From: Euptelea pleiosperma
Lineage: Eukaryota; Streptophyta; Magnoliopsida; Ranunculales; Eupteleaceae
NCBI GenBank assembly: GCA_035048495.1
Contig: CM068546.1
Span: 13,088,435 to 13,152,434, forward strand
Length of the DNA stretch: 64,000 bases
Direction of reading: 5' to 3'
In this document: piece by piece, positions 49,430-61,390 of the stretch
Numbering within the stretch: position 1 is the stretch's first letter
Layout of the letters: every line of letters begins with the position of its first letter
Notes under the pieces: model-generated
Database searches by the model: none
Told to the model about the DNA's origin: nothing
What the model saw: only the letters and a program-made list of their open reading frames with translations
Position numbers and translations under genes: made by a program

Positions 49430-49651
49430 GGATCGGGCTCAAGGGAGCCCCATTTTTCTGACCCCTCTTCGTTTAATTTTGTGTGCTCGGCCGTGGATTT
49501 CAAGAATGCAACGGTGGTTGTCAGCGCCGAGCTGGCATCACTTTTTTCACCTTTGGGTTGCTGACAACCACCGTTGGATTCTTGAAATCCACGGCCAAGC
49601 ACGCGAAGACCCAGCGGGGTCAAAAAAAACTGCATCCTCGGAGCTTGAGCC
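49430..49651. mobile_element. Inverted-repeat MITE, 222 bp, 9-bp TSD
   Basis: Direct 9-mer TTTTTTTAT at 49421-49429 and 49652-49660. The arms pair over about 90 bases, including GGCCGTGGATTTCAAGAAT and CAACGGTGGTTGTCAGC and their complements. Left end GGATCGGGCTCAAG; right end complementary to GGCTCAAG, so the left has a few extra bases. Non-coding. Confidence 0.75.
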
Positions 49652-49660
49652 TTTTTTTAT

Positions 49661-50126
49661 TTGGTCAAGCCTTGTCTTAATCGTCTTACCACATGGGATC
49701 TTTCATTAACTCACAAATATGTTTAGAGCTTCTTGGTACCAGATTTATAGCTCACTTGCTTGAACTCATGTCAAGTGCTACCATTTGGCTGGCTATGATT
49801 TGTCCGCTAGCTTACTCTAGATCCTCTAAGATCTCCTAATAGTTCATTAATGTGGCAGAATAACCTTGCCCATGCTTTATCATGCTTGAACCTGATTGGC
49901 TCCCTGCACGCCACGCTCCTTGAAATGATGGGTGGTTCGCCGCCAATTTTGGGGGCTGCAGGTAGCTAGCTTTTTATTCCATATGTCAAAGCTTGAACGA
50001 TCGATGACTAATTCTAAACTTTAGTTCATCTAGTTAGTAAACCCGATGGACTTATCCTAAGCAAAGGTTAAAGTTTAAAAGACATTTTTGTCCATAAACG
50101 ATATACCCATATATATATATATATAT
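49661..50126. other. Intergenic, nothing recognised
   Basis: No coding frame or repeat structure apart from an AT run just before 50127. Confidence 0.4.
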
Positions 50127-50645
50127 AGTGGCGGCCGGAGCCAGGATTTTGCTCAAGGGTGGGCAGAGTGGCAAGTGACAGTCAATAATAGCTGATGATA
50201 TTGGTACCAATGTTTTTTTCCGTAAATCTGCGACGGCACAATTTTAGAGACCATTGACTGTATGGATGTTTGCCCCATGCCTACGTGGACCTAAGGGCCA
50301 AAAATCAGCCTTATTAGTGATTTCTAACCGTTGATTTGGACTTTTTTCACGGAAAATATTTAACCATTGGATTTGAACATTATTTGAGGTAACTAGATCC
50401 AAAGGTTTGAAATAACTAATGAGGCTGATTTTTGGTTTGTAGGTCCACCTATGGATAGGCCAAACACCCATACGGCAAATGGTCTGTAAGAGTGTTGAAC
50501 ATAGCAAATACTGAGGTCCACCTAAGGATGGGCCAAACATTTGAGGGTTGGCAATGTAAGAGAGATGCACGTCGCTCAAACTGGAGACCACATAGGGATG
50601 AGCAAAAATTCAAAGTTGAGCGTCGCCCCCCCAGGCTCTGCCACT
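50127..50645. mobile_element. Shared-core MITE in an AT microsatellite, 519 bp
   Basis: Left end AGTGGCGGCCGGAGCC; right end, on the other strand, AGTGGCAGAGCC. Both ends lie within (AT)n runs, so the TSD is ambiguous. The inner part carries the same palindromic core (ccAAAAATCAGCCT and complement) and centre as the elements at 191-1480 and 23340. Confidence 0.7.
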
Positions 50646-50663
50646 ATATATATATATATATAT

Positions 50664-51067
50664 GGGCTGGGATAGAATGACTCATGCTATGCTTACTAAT
50701 AGAATGACTAATGGACGTGAGGTGGCCCACATGCAGATGTATCAAGAGCTGATTTTTGGTGATGATATTCTTCTGAACACGGAAATCAACCACACAAAAA
50801 AGCAGCCCATTCCAACATTTGCAGCCTTGTGAAAGGTGGATTACAATTTGAAATTTTTTGGACCATCCATTTTTACCTTTAAATTTAGGTCCATATTTGA
50901 TAGGGTTAGAAGTTTTAAAAATTACTGATTTTTGGTGAAGATGATCTCCATGATGAGGAGATCATCCTCACCAAAAATCAGCTCTTAACCCATCTCCATC
51001 TGGGCCCCACATCCATTAGTAATCTATTAGTAAGAATCATTCTATAAGAATCATTCATATTTTTCCC
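50664..51067. mobile_element. MITE family B, copy 1
   Basis: Inverted-repeat element with left end GGGCTGGGATAGAATGAC. The right end is complementary to GGGAAAAATATGAATGA. The arms hold CTTACTAATAGAATGACTAA and GAGCTGATTTTTGGTGA. The centre is TTCCAACATTTGCAGCCTTG. It is abutted on the left by an AT microsatellite. Confidence 0.7.
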
Positions 51068-51980
51068 AGAAATATCCTTGAGATTGTGATATTTCCAAAT
51101 TACATTCTGAAATTCTCCCACACATGAACTTGGACTAGTCCTTGGTTTGGGATCTATTCATGGGCTATGGAAACATTTAGAGAGCTTTTTTTGTGCCCAA
51201 AAATATTATTTTTCAACTAATACAAGAAGCCATTCATTCATAATATATATCCTCCCATTATCCTTGCAGCCAAACATAACTACAGTTGAGGACAAAAGTA
51301 GATTGTGAGTCCTCAATAGTGTTTGGTAGTACTAAATAATAAATAAATAAAATGTTCCATTGGTCTGTGAGTCCAGCCAAACATCACCATACCTACCAAA
51401 AAATAAAAAATAAAGAGAACAATTTCATAAAATACATACATATTCTTCATGGTAGAGTATTTACATTCCAGGCTACATTAAATTATGCATAGCCATGGTT
51501 CATCCTCTACATCCTTTATATACCCCAATTTGTTTTCGTCCCCTTCAAAGATTTGTCATTACTTGTGGCTGATTCCATTAATGGTTGTTGATGGAATCCA
51601 AACAACGGTTCGATTGAACCTAAAGTCAATCAGTCTTAGCAGTATGATTTAGGCCATGTTTGTTTTTCGCGAACATGCGCTCATTGGCGCCAATGTACAC
51701 AATCCGATCCAAAAATGTACGTTTGGATGCACCAATACGGGTGATTTGGTATGCACACCAGGGCCGTCAATGTGCGTCGAAGCGCTCATCACAATACACC
51801 CCCCTCCCCCCTAAGAATCGTAAGGTGCACCGATCTGGGAGTCTCAACACGCGCTGGTGTACTGTGCGGCACACTTATGGTGTGTCGCACTATATAAGCA
51901 TGATTGGGATCCCATCTCAAAAGACCAATTTTGAAACCCTAACCCTTGCTCGCATGCTCCACCTCCTTCTCCAACACCAG
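51068..51980. other. Intergenic, nothing recognised
   Basis: No protein-like frame. It ends at the compound microsatellite. The frame at 51660-52094 is mostly translated microsatellite and is not considered real. Confidence 0.4.
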
Positions 51981-52427
<447 letters not shown>

Positions 52428-52867
52428 CTCTCTCTCTCTTTATCTCTCTCTCTATCTCTTAATTCAAAATGAATAATATAGGTACAAAAAAGAGAAATAA
52501 TAGAATTCATAGAGTTTGCTTGTGAGCCTCTTGAAGTTCCATATATAGCACAGGAAAACAATGAGATGATAGCACTCATACGAAACATTTTAGCAAAAGG
52601 TTGTAGCTCAACTGGTTGACCTTATGAGCTGCAAAAACCAGAGGAAGAAGAAGAAGAAGAAGATGATGAAGATGATGATGATGAAGATTTGCAACACTAA
52701 GTTTATCATTTGCATTAATTTCATTCTCTTTATTTAATACTTCATAAGTCTGCAATATAACTTGAAACATCACTTAAACATAGTTATCTGTACCTACTAA
52801 TCACAATATCATCTTCAACCCAAAAGAGGGAAGAAAACCTTTTATTATTAATCTCCATAACTCCTGT

Positions 52868-53363
52868 TTATGACGCATTAACTGCAATCTTTATTCCTCC
52901 ATCACAGTGTCCCGGGAAACTGCAAATGAAGTAGTTTTGTCCCTTCGACAGTATGATCCGATCGTTCCCGCTTGTGTAGCTCTTCGGGTTAGCTGGGACT
53001 GTGCAACTTCTGTAGCTGCTGCTGTCGACCGCCACCACGTTGTGGATCGATGCGTCGTATTTGAAAACTGGAACATAAGTACACATCAACAAATTAAGCA
53101 AAGATAATAGAAATAATGAAAGAACAAAGAAGACCTGGTAATGTTTTAAGTTCTCTATATATATATTGTCCTATACCAAGTACGTCGCCAGCTTTGAACT
53201 TCTTCCCGTTAGTCCAAGTCTCAACATTGAAGGTCCAACCCTTACGATCGCCGACAGTAAGGGAGGCTGCGCGCGCAATCTCAAATTGATCTAGGAGACA
53301 AAGTAGAAGCGCAACCGCGGCAACCCCAGCTCGGGGTGCAATGCCTCTTCCTTGGCTAGCCAT
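52868..53363 (-). CDS. Plantacyanin (basic blue protein), Met-to-Ile at the axial copper site
   Basis: Two exons on the minus strand, 53363-53177 and 53067-52868, with a 109-bp GT-AG intron; the product is 128 residues. An N-terminal signal peptide (hydrophobic VAAVALLLCLL) with likely cleavage near residue 32-33 indicates a secreted protein. The rest is one phytocyanin domain (SLTVGDRKGWTF ... KIAVNAS) without a Pro-rich tail or GPI signal, as for plantacyanins. Expected copper ligands His71, Cys111 and His116 are present, and Cys84-Cys117 can form the disulfide. The fourth, axial residue, Met in this group, is Ile121 (codon ATA). The length fits the family. Plantacyanins are small extracellular electron-transfer-type proteins linked to reproductive tissues and stress. 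The gene is otherwise intact. Confidence 0.93.
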
Positions 53364-53464
53364 GTCTTACTGTTTAAGATGAAGGAGAAGAGAAATTAGA
53401 ACTAATGTAAGAGTCTGATGGTTTCCAAGTGAGGATGGAAGAAATGGGGTTGATGGTTTGGTTG

Positions 53465-53472
53465 CTTATATA
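53465..53472 (-). promoter_or_regulatory. TATA box of the plantacyanin gene
   Basis: TATATAAG on the minus strand, about 100 bases upstream of the plantacyanin ATG. This fits a short plant leader beginning about 30 bases downstream of it. Confidence 0.7.
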
Positions 53473-54095
53473 GACGTTTTCTCGAATTAAGTGCTTGCTA
53501 ATGAGCTGTTTGGAAAGCTCGTGTTTTCAAGCCCTAGTACAGTCCTAGCCCAGTTCTGGGTTGGAAGAACCAGTTCCATGTTGCAACTTTTCAAAAACCC
53601 GACTGTGATTCTATTTTGAGCACAAAATCTGAAAAAAGAAGGACCCAAAGATTGGATCCCACAAGGTTCACCAAACATTGGTTAGAACGACTGGATCTGA
53701 TGACCTCAGCTGGTCCTGTTTTTTGGGTTTCCAAACAGTGGCAAGCGTTTAAAGAAGAAACTAAGCTGCAAATACAACCGACAGGTAATGTTACCGTGAC
53801 GTCCGTTATGGCGGGTTTAACAATAGTTAAAAAAATGTCAATTTTTTTAATTTTTTAATTAGCTTTCAAAATAACATCGATAACAATCAAATAATAACTT
53901 TTATTATAACGTTAGGTACGTTTTTTTTTACTTTTGGGTATTAGCTTTTTCTAGCTAATTACATAACGGTGTTGGGGTGTTAATAACGTTATAATGTTTT
54001 TTTAAACCATGGCTAACACTCTCACTACATGCAAGGACACATGGATACGAGAAAATTCTTGCTGCCAATGATCTGCAGTTGAAAATTGATGCTAA

Positions 54096-54327
54096 GGCCC
54101 TGCTTGGTTCATTGCAAATTGTATGCAATGCACCCACTTGCCACGGTTTTGGGATTACACGTGATTGGTTGGGGGTGTGCAACTGGTTGCGAAGCCCTTG
54201 CAAACTCTTTAAGAAAATGGATGCAAGAATGTGCAGCCCAAAAACCGTGGTAAGTGACTGCAATGCAACTCACCGCATTTGCACTGGACTGCAAAATGCA
54301 TCCCAGTGCAGCGAACCAAGCAGGGTC
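54096..54327. mobile_element. Complete Tourist-like MITE, 232 bp, TAA TSD
   Basis: Ends GGCCCTGCTTGGTTC and GAACCAAGCAGGGTC, with TAA at 54093-54095 and 54328-54330, the target preference of PIF/Harbinger elements. Internal TGCAATGCACCCACTTGCCA and CAAAATGCATCCCAGTGCAG form further inverted pairs. Related copies lie at 16020-16128 and 16273-16508. Confidence 0.85.
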
Positions 54328-54330
54328 TAA

Positions 54331-54989
54331 CACTCCCAAAATTTGCCACGCAAGGAAGACAATAGAAAATGATATTAAGTTTAATCGGCTGGAGCCACGT
54401 CACAAAAGACAAACTAAGGTTAAGAAAATTTAATTTTTGTTTTTGTCTTCCTTGTTATTTGGCAACTTTTGGGATTGTTAGCATCAATTTTCGCTGCTAA
54501 ACATGCATCTTTGCGCATATCTTTTGAATTTATAATAGCGTGGTGTTCACAATATTCTGGAAAAATTATTGTAGATCCTCTTCTTCCAAGGATTTTCCTA
54601 TTCCGATATATCTCGTTGTTGTCGGTATTGACATTGACATGTAGAATGGGACTCTTTATCAGATGATGTATCCTACAGAATCGATGATTTGATCACTGAA
54701 AATTAGATTCTTCCAATTTTGACTTCAAAAAAGAATCTTCTTCAAATTTGAAGACAAAGACACCCTTCAAGGTATTTAAAAAAAGATACAAAAGAAATTA
54801 AAATTGTTCAGAAGATTACTAAAAGGATAAAGATGGAAATTCAGAAAAGCAAAAAATACAGATCTTTACTTTTGGAGTCACAAATAGAGATAGAAGGGCC
54901 AGATTCAAATTTGGAGCCGAATATAAAGATGGGTTGGGGTTGGATTTCAAAAAAACATCTCTATATTTGAAGATATAGAGACCAGTTGG
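54331..54989. other. Intergenic, nothing recognised
   Basis: No coherent reading frame or repeat was found here. Confidence 0.4.
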
Positions 54990-55433
54990 AATTGCTCTAC
55001 GATGGCGGGTTGGTGGTGTTATTCAGGGTGCCAGCGGTTGCTATGTTGCAGGCTTTGAAAGAAAGCATTGGTAAAGATGGGATTACTGAATTGAGGGGCC
55101 ATCAGAGATGGCTTGATCCTGGCGCAGAGATTGATAATGTGAGATCTACTTGATGAAAGTGGTTTGTCATCTACCATCATGTTCTGCAATAATACTCTCC
55201 ATCCTCCTTTGTAAATTGAGGGCTTAGTTTGATTGCAAAAAATTACCGCCATTAATCATGTGGCAGAGAACGCAATATGGTAGCAGATAGTCTAGCTAAG
55301 CTTGCTACCAAAAATTAAATTCTTTCTCGGGAGGTTAAAACTTTGTTGTTTAATGACATTGGGGAGGGGCTACCGGGCTACCCTAGGTTTGTAAAGCCCA
55401 GCTAGGGTTTTTTTTCAACCAAAAAAAAAAAAA
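54990..55433 (+). pseudogene. LINE 3' end with RNase H remnant and poly(A)
   Basis: Broken plus-strand frames show GGVIQGASGCYVAGF near 55010-55070 and NMVADSLAKLATKN near 55275-55315. These are the start and end signatures of the RNase H-like domain of plant LINEs. Frameshifts and stops lie between them. About 100 bases later there is a run of 14 A (about 55420-55433), as at LINE 3' ends. Confidence 0.6.
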
Positions 55434-56303
55434 ACCATATAATTCAAACAATATGATTACTTACCAAGAAAGATGACCATATGATCAACTTAAAAAGATC
55501 TCAAATTGCACACTGGTCACAACTAGGGTTGTAAACGGGCTGGAAACTGTTACCAGCCGGCTTGGACTCGAGCCTATTCTTTGTTTCGTGAAATGTTAGA
55601 AGATTTATTTTTTTCATTAATAGAACAGGTTTGGGTATTGCTAACAGATCTCAAAAAAGGGCACGGATTCTTGTGGACGTCAATTGAAAACGACATTGAT
55701 CGAGATAGCAACGACGGGCTTGGAGCATGTTTCAACAGAAGATATGACCCTAATAGTGGAATGGCAGAATAGGACTCATATAGTTGGGACAAGGCTTTTT
55801 TGATTGATTGATAGTCACAAGATTCTAACCATGGACCAAAAGATGACCAAATCATAGATTCTAACTACCTAATTTACTGAATTCTTGTAGACTTCCAAAA
55901 AATAAATAAAAAATAAAAATAAATTCTAATGAATTCTATAGATTGCAAAGAATATGGAAAACAAGGAGAATATCAATCTCATGATCCTGACATATGTTAT
56001 CTAGGTATGGCCGAGACACGGCAAGGATACGTCATAGACAGCATTTACGCTTAAAAATGAAGTGTCTGACACGGGTACGGCATCCATTTTGAAGTGTCCG
56101 TGTAACATTGATCCAGACAATATGATGAATTACACACAAGTATGATCACTGAAAGAAATATTTCAGCAACATCGATATTATTGGATCATAATGAATAGTT
56201 ATTAACAATTACAAACACTGTACAGGAATAGTTATACAGCCTGTAACTATAAGAAAAAATAATAGTCAAAATTGAATAAATAATGTAAGCAATGGAGTAT
56301 TAG
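55434..56303. other. Intergenic, little recognised
   Basis: It starts with a run of short frames. A stretch near 56010-56105 has repeats of GACACGG and TGTC units reminiscent of MITE ends, but no pair of termini could be defined. Confidence 0.35.
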
Positions 56304-56606
56304 TTACTTTAGAGATACATTAAACTCCATCGTGGAGTCCGTTGACGCAACGTCTTTTGATTTATCAGGCGACGGGTGGTCTCGGCACTCTAACCTTATT
56401 CTCAGATGCAGGGGTTTCATGAAAACCAGGTCTTCCACATCTCTGCTTGATTCTAACAGCAATCGAATAGACGCATCCTGTCCCTGCTTTCCACTTCTCT
56501 CATGGTTTAAAATGTTTAGTATCCTATTCACTTTTCTCTCCTGATGTTCCCCACAAGATGTCCAATTTCTATTCAGCTTCAAATAAAGCATGGCATAAAT
56601 GAGGAC
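56304..56606 (-). CDS. Possible terminal exon of an unrecognised gene
   Basis: A minus-strand frame follows an acceptor-like CCAATTCTTATGCAG ending at about 56607. It encodes VLIYAMLYLKLNRNW, then a Lys/Arg/Glu-rich stretch containing KVNRILNILNHERSG, ending at the stop at 56304. I do not recognise the family. The frame also runs upstream to an ATG at 56738 without the intron. Either a host exon whose other parts are lost or a chance open frame. Confidence 0.25.
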   Translation of the reverse strand, partial: VLIYAMLYLKLNRNWTSCGEHQERKVNRILNILNHERSGKQGQDASIRLLLESSRDVEDLVFMKPLHLRIRLECRDHPSPDKSKDVASTDSTMEFNVSLK

Positions 56607-56887
56607 CTGCATAAGAATTGGAGATGATGTGATTAGACTTGAATGATCAAAACCAAGTCTTTGTAACTTAAACACGAGTAATTGTGTCAAAGCCTGGATG
56701 CAGCAAACCCAGAAAACCAAAAATGCTAAAACGTCCATGCCTTAAGACATTAATAACCAAAGAAATTTATTTATATAATATTAGCAAACATATATAAATA
56801 GTGACACAAAGGGAAAATATCACTGTAATGCAGCTAAAATAGTATCGAAAGGTAACACGAAATCTCCGGCCACCATCAGAGCTTAGG

Positions 56888-57822
56888 TGATGAGGACATC
56901 ACGTCCTTGCCTAGAGTATACCAGCGGAGGAGGAAAACTGGGCCCATACCCATGTCTTTGTATTTTGATGACTATGTGGGCCCCCGTTTTAGTTCTCCCT
57001 GATTTATGAGAGCGGAAGACCCCACGTGCATGTGCATCATGAAGACTCCACATTGGAAAGATGTATGTGGGCTGCATATGGAGCTTGTGGAGAGTTTTTA
57101 TTAGTATTCTAGGCTTATTTTGATATTTTTTAGAGTTTAAGTGTCTTTGCAATTAACCCATAGTTAAGGGGCTCATTGTAATTTTGATTAATTACTTTAA
57201 GTTGCTGTACTTTTTTATAGCCATTAGATTAAATGGATGGCTGAGATTAGATTAGGGAGTTTTGAGTTATTATATAAACTCTTTTAGTTGTAATCTTTGA
57301 TTGATGATGAATTATATTGACTTTTGTTATTGAGAAATCTCTTGTAGATTGTTCTCTTCTTCCTTGGTGCGAATCCAAGCAACTCGGTGCGAATCCGAAA
57401 TGTATTCTCTCTATCTCTATCTCTTCTCTCTTATTCTCTTATCTTTCTCCATCTTTATTTTTTATTTTTTGGATCAAATTTAACATAGAAAAACCCAACC
57501 ATACCTCTTTTATCCCGAAACCCTAACCATTGATCATAACTATGAATAGTGTCACGTGAATAGTGCCGCATGAATAGTGTCACATGAGTAGTAACGTGAA
57601 TAGTAACCTTCCTCCACCAATTCTCCATATGGCACTCTAAACCCTCCCAACCACAACCTCCAAATACTCCTAGATCCCTGCGATCATCATAGAAACCTCT
57701 AACCTCTTCTCAAACCCTAATTTTCCATGGTTTTCCTTTTTCTCCCGAAACTCGGCTAAAATCTGATACTTGCAAAAAGCCTTGAAACTTGCCAGAAACC
57801 TTCCCAAACTTCAAATAACTTA
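56888..57822 (+). repeat. 5' LTR of the chromovirus
   Basis: It starts TGATGAGGACATCACGTCC and matches 61277-62218 to the motif CTTCAAATAACTTA. A TATA-like TATATAAACTC is near 57270. Repeated GTGAATAGT units lie near 57545-57610. The end does not show the usual CA, so the boundary follows the extent of similarity. Confidence 0.75.
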
Positions 57823-57879
57823 AAATGCAGAAGGGCGAGACCAATAAAGGACCCAAATCCAAATCTCTCCATATCATCA

Positions 57880-60800
57880 GTGCGGAAGAGTTTGAGAGAG
57901 GCCACGGATGAGTCTATCATTTATGCCCTACTAGCCAAAGAGTCATCTCCTGAGTTGATTGTTGAGATACCACCAGATGTGGTACCAGTGTATAGGGAGT
58001 TCCAAGATTTTTTCCTGATGATTTACTAGATGAGCTTCCTCCGATGAGGGACATTCAGCATGCTATCGATTTAGTCCCCAGAGCAACTCTACCTAACCTA
58101 CCCCACTACCGAATACCTCCCACACTACCGAATGAATCCCATCGAGCATGCTAAGTTGAAGAAGCAAGTGGATGAGCTTCTTAGAAAGGAGTTTATTCGA
58201 GAGAGCATGAGCCCTTGTGCCGTACCAGCGCTCCTCACTCCCAAAAAAGACAGATCTTGGAGAATGTGTGTAGACAGTAGAGCCATCAACAAAATTATCG
58301 GTTCCCTATTCCGAGGCTTGACAATATGTTGGACATGATGAGCGGTGCCACGATCTTTTCAAAGATAGACCTTAAGAGTGGTTACCATCAAATTCGCATC
58401 CGCCCAGGAGATGAGTGGAAAACCGCCTTCAAGACAAAGGATGGTTTATATGAGTGGTCAGTCATGCCCTTTGGAGACCAATGCCCCGAGTACTTTTATG
58501 AGGGTTATGACACAAGTGTTGAGGCCTTTCATGGGTAAGGTCCTGGTTGTGTACTTCGATGATATCCTGATTTATAGTACCTCCATGGAGCAGCATCTGA
58601 ATCACTTGAGACAAGTTTGTCAGGTCCTAAGAAAAGAAAACCTATTCGCGAATATTAAGAAGTGTACATTCATTTCCCATCAGGTTATCTTCTTAGGATT
58701 CATTGTCTCTGCTGAAGGAATGTCCGCAGACCCCGAAAAGGTCAAGGCTATTGTAAGTTGGCCGAACCGAAGAACATCCATGACGTCCGTAGTTTTCACG
58801 GATTAGCTACTTTCTATTGACGGTTCATTCGTGGGTTTAGTTCCATCATGGCCCCTATCACGGATTGCATAAAAAAATGGGAATCTGCATGGACCAAGTC
58901 AGCTACGAAGGCATTCGAGACAATCAAGACCAGAATGGTTGAAGCCCCAGTTATGCGCCTACCGGACTTTTCCAAAGTCTTTGAGGTTGCTTGTTATGCA
59001 TCTGGAGTCGGTATGGGTGGAGTTCTGAGTCGAGAAGGGCATCACATTGCTTATTTTAGTGAGAAATTAAATGATGCCAAACAAAAGTACTCTACTTATG
59101 ACAAGGAATTTAACGCGGTAGTCCAGGCTTTACGGCATTGGAGACATTACCTACTGCCGCTAGAATTGTCTTGTTCTCTGACCACGAGGCACTGAGATAT
59201 CTTAGCTCCCAAAAAAGTTAAACCCAAGACACGAAGTGGGTGGAATTTCTTCAAGAGTACACTTAGGTGCTAAATCACAGAGCTGGAGTCGAGAACAAAC
59301 CAACCGATGCCTTGAGTCGTAGGATCGCAGTCTTGCACTCTATGAGTGTAAAGGTGACTGGATTTGAGCAGTTGAAGGATGACTATCCTACTTGCCCAGA
59401 CTTTGGGGAGTTGCATGCTTCTCTTCTGAGCGATCAGTTGAGGAATGACAAAGGGTTTGCCCTACAAAACGGATTCATCTTTAAGGGTGATAAACTCCGC
59501 ATACACCGAACGTCCCTACGAGACTTTCTTGTTTGGGAGCTTCACACTAGTGGAGTAGCCGGCCACTTTGGCCGGGATAAAACCATTGCCCTCGTTGAGG
59601 ATAAATTTTACTGGCCGAGTCTCAAGCGAGATGTCGTCAAAATTATAGGGCAATGTCGTATATGTCAACTGGCAAAGCATCGAAAGCAAAATACCGGGTT
59701 GTATACCCCGTTGCCAGTGCCACATTCTCCGTGGCAAGACATCAGCATGGATTTCGTGCTTGGGCTGCCAAAGACTATTAGGCGGCACGATTCCATTTTT
59801 GTTGTAGTGGACCGTTTCTCTAAAATGGCCCACTTCCTCCCGTGTTTGAAAACATCAGATGCCTCTAGGATAGCGAAGATTTCTTTGAAGAGGTAGTTCA
59901 ATTGCTTGGGTTACCGAAAACCATAGTGTCTGATCATGATGTGAATTTTATGAGCTATTTTTGGAAGACACTTTGGTATACGTTGGGAACCAAGCTTCAA
60001 TTTTCGTCTGCTTACCACCCTCAGACGGATGGTCAGACTGAGGTGACAAATCGGAGCCTAGGTAATCTGTTGAGATGTCTAGTGGGTGATCATGTCAAGT
60101 CGTAGGATTCCATATTGTCTGTAGCCGAGTATGCATACAATAGTTCAGTCAATAGAACAACTGGCATGAGTCCATTTGAAATCGCCAATCGGTATAAACC
60201 TAGGAAGCCTATAGATCTCATCCCCATGTCAGTCACACATAGACCATCTGAGACCGCTGATTCATTTGCACGCCACATTCATGATTTGCATGCTGAGATT
60301 AGGAAAAGAATTACTGCGAATAATGAAAAGTATAAAATATCTGCTGACTCACACCGCAGGTATAAGGAATTTCTAGCAGGTGATTACGTTATGGTTCGGA
60401 TGAAGCCTGAGCGATTCCCATCGGGAGCCATGAAGAAATTACAAGCTCGCAGTGCAGGACCTTTCAAGATATTGAAACGAGTGGGTTCTAATCATGGTTT
60501 AAAATTTCGGAATGTTTCGTAATGTTTCGTATGTTTCGTTTCATTTCGTAAGGAAACCGAAACGAATGTTTCGGAATGTTTCGTAATGTTTCGGTTTGTT
60601 TCGCCGAGACAATCCGATACAATCCAAAAAAATAAAAATAAATAAAACATATAATTTAATGATTTTGAATAATATTTCGTAATGTTTCGGAATGTTTCGT
60701 AATGTTCCGTAATATTTCGTAATGTTTCGGAATGTTACGTAATGTTCCGTAATATTTCGTAATGTTTCGTAAATGTTTCAGAAATTTCATTTTCAATGTT

Positions 60801-61390
60801 TCAGGAATGTTTCGTTTCGTTTCGGAGTTTGTCTCGGTTTTTCACTTGACCGAGACATTCCTCCGAAACGAAATTTTAAACCTTGGTTCTAATGCGTATG
60901 TTCTGGACTTACCACCTGATATGGGTATCAGCTCAACCTTTAATGTGGAGGATCTTGTTCCTGCCCAAGACCCAACAGCTTCAGCCGCCAGCCTTACACC
61001 TCACCCAGTATATTCGCCCAATCAGCCCCCTCAGCCTTTGCCTTCACCACCACCTTTACCTAAGAGAAGGGAAGAGATTGAGGATATCTTGGACAAGCAA
61101 GTAGTTTCCACTAAGCAATGAGGTTTCCAGAAATACCTTGTCAAATGGAAAAACAGGTCGACATCAGATAGTTCGTAGATGACAAAGACAGATTTGCAGT
61201 AGCTCGACCCCGACATCTTGGAGCGTTATCGCAGCTTTATTTCGCCAGTGGCAAAATCTTTTCAGACAAAGAGAGTTGATGAGGACATCACGTCCTTGCC
61301 TAGAGTATACCAGCAGAGGAGGAAAATTGGGCCCATATCCATGTCTTTGTATTTTGATAACTATGTGGGCCCCCGTTTTAGTTCTCCCTG
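57880..61390 (+). pseudogene. Chromovirus pol (RT, RNase H, integrase, chromodomain), broken
   Basis: Pol begins abruptly in the protease-RT linker ([11 protein letters not shown] near 57970). Reverse transcriptase follows, with [31 protein letters not shown] and the catalytic YFDDILIYS (58130-58800, two frame changes). RNase H (58848-59195) contains [20 protein letters not shown]. Integrase has the zinc finger HTSGVAGHFG...CRICQ (about 59550-59670). It also has the DDE residues in [17 protein letters not shown] and TDGQTEV. The chromodomain (about 61070-61180) reads IEDILDKQVV and YLVKWKNR, with stops. The frame runs on into the 3' LTR. Stops at 60105 and elsewhere make it non-functional. 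The chromodomain class targets insertion to particular chromatin. Confidence 0.85.
60493..60885. mobile_element. hAT-like MITE filled with AATGTTTCG repeats, 393 bp
   Basis: Ends CATGGTTTAAAATTTCG and, on the other strand, CAAGGTTTAAAATTTCG. The 8-bp TSD GTTCTAAT is perfect (60485-60492 and 60886-60893). Inside are dozens of degenerate units of AATGTTTCGT and AATGTTTCGG, with a central AT-rich part. It interrupts the chromovirus pol between integrase and chromodomain. Removing it and one TSD restores a continuous frame. Ends match the element at 2577-2978. Confidence 0.85.

Noticed and set aside
52891..53107. Frames antisense or out of frame with plantacyanin exon 2
   Set aside because: Shadows of the real plantacyanin exon.
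53506..53745. Possible MITE with CTGTTTGGAAA ends
   Set aside because: Ends match over only about 11 bases and no TSD could be found.
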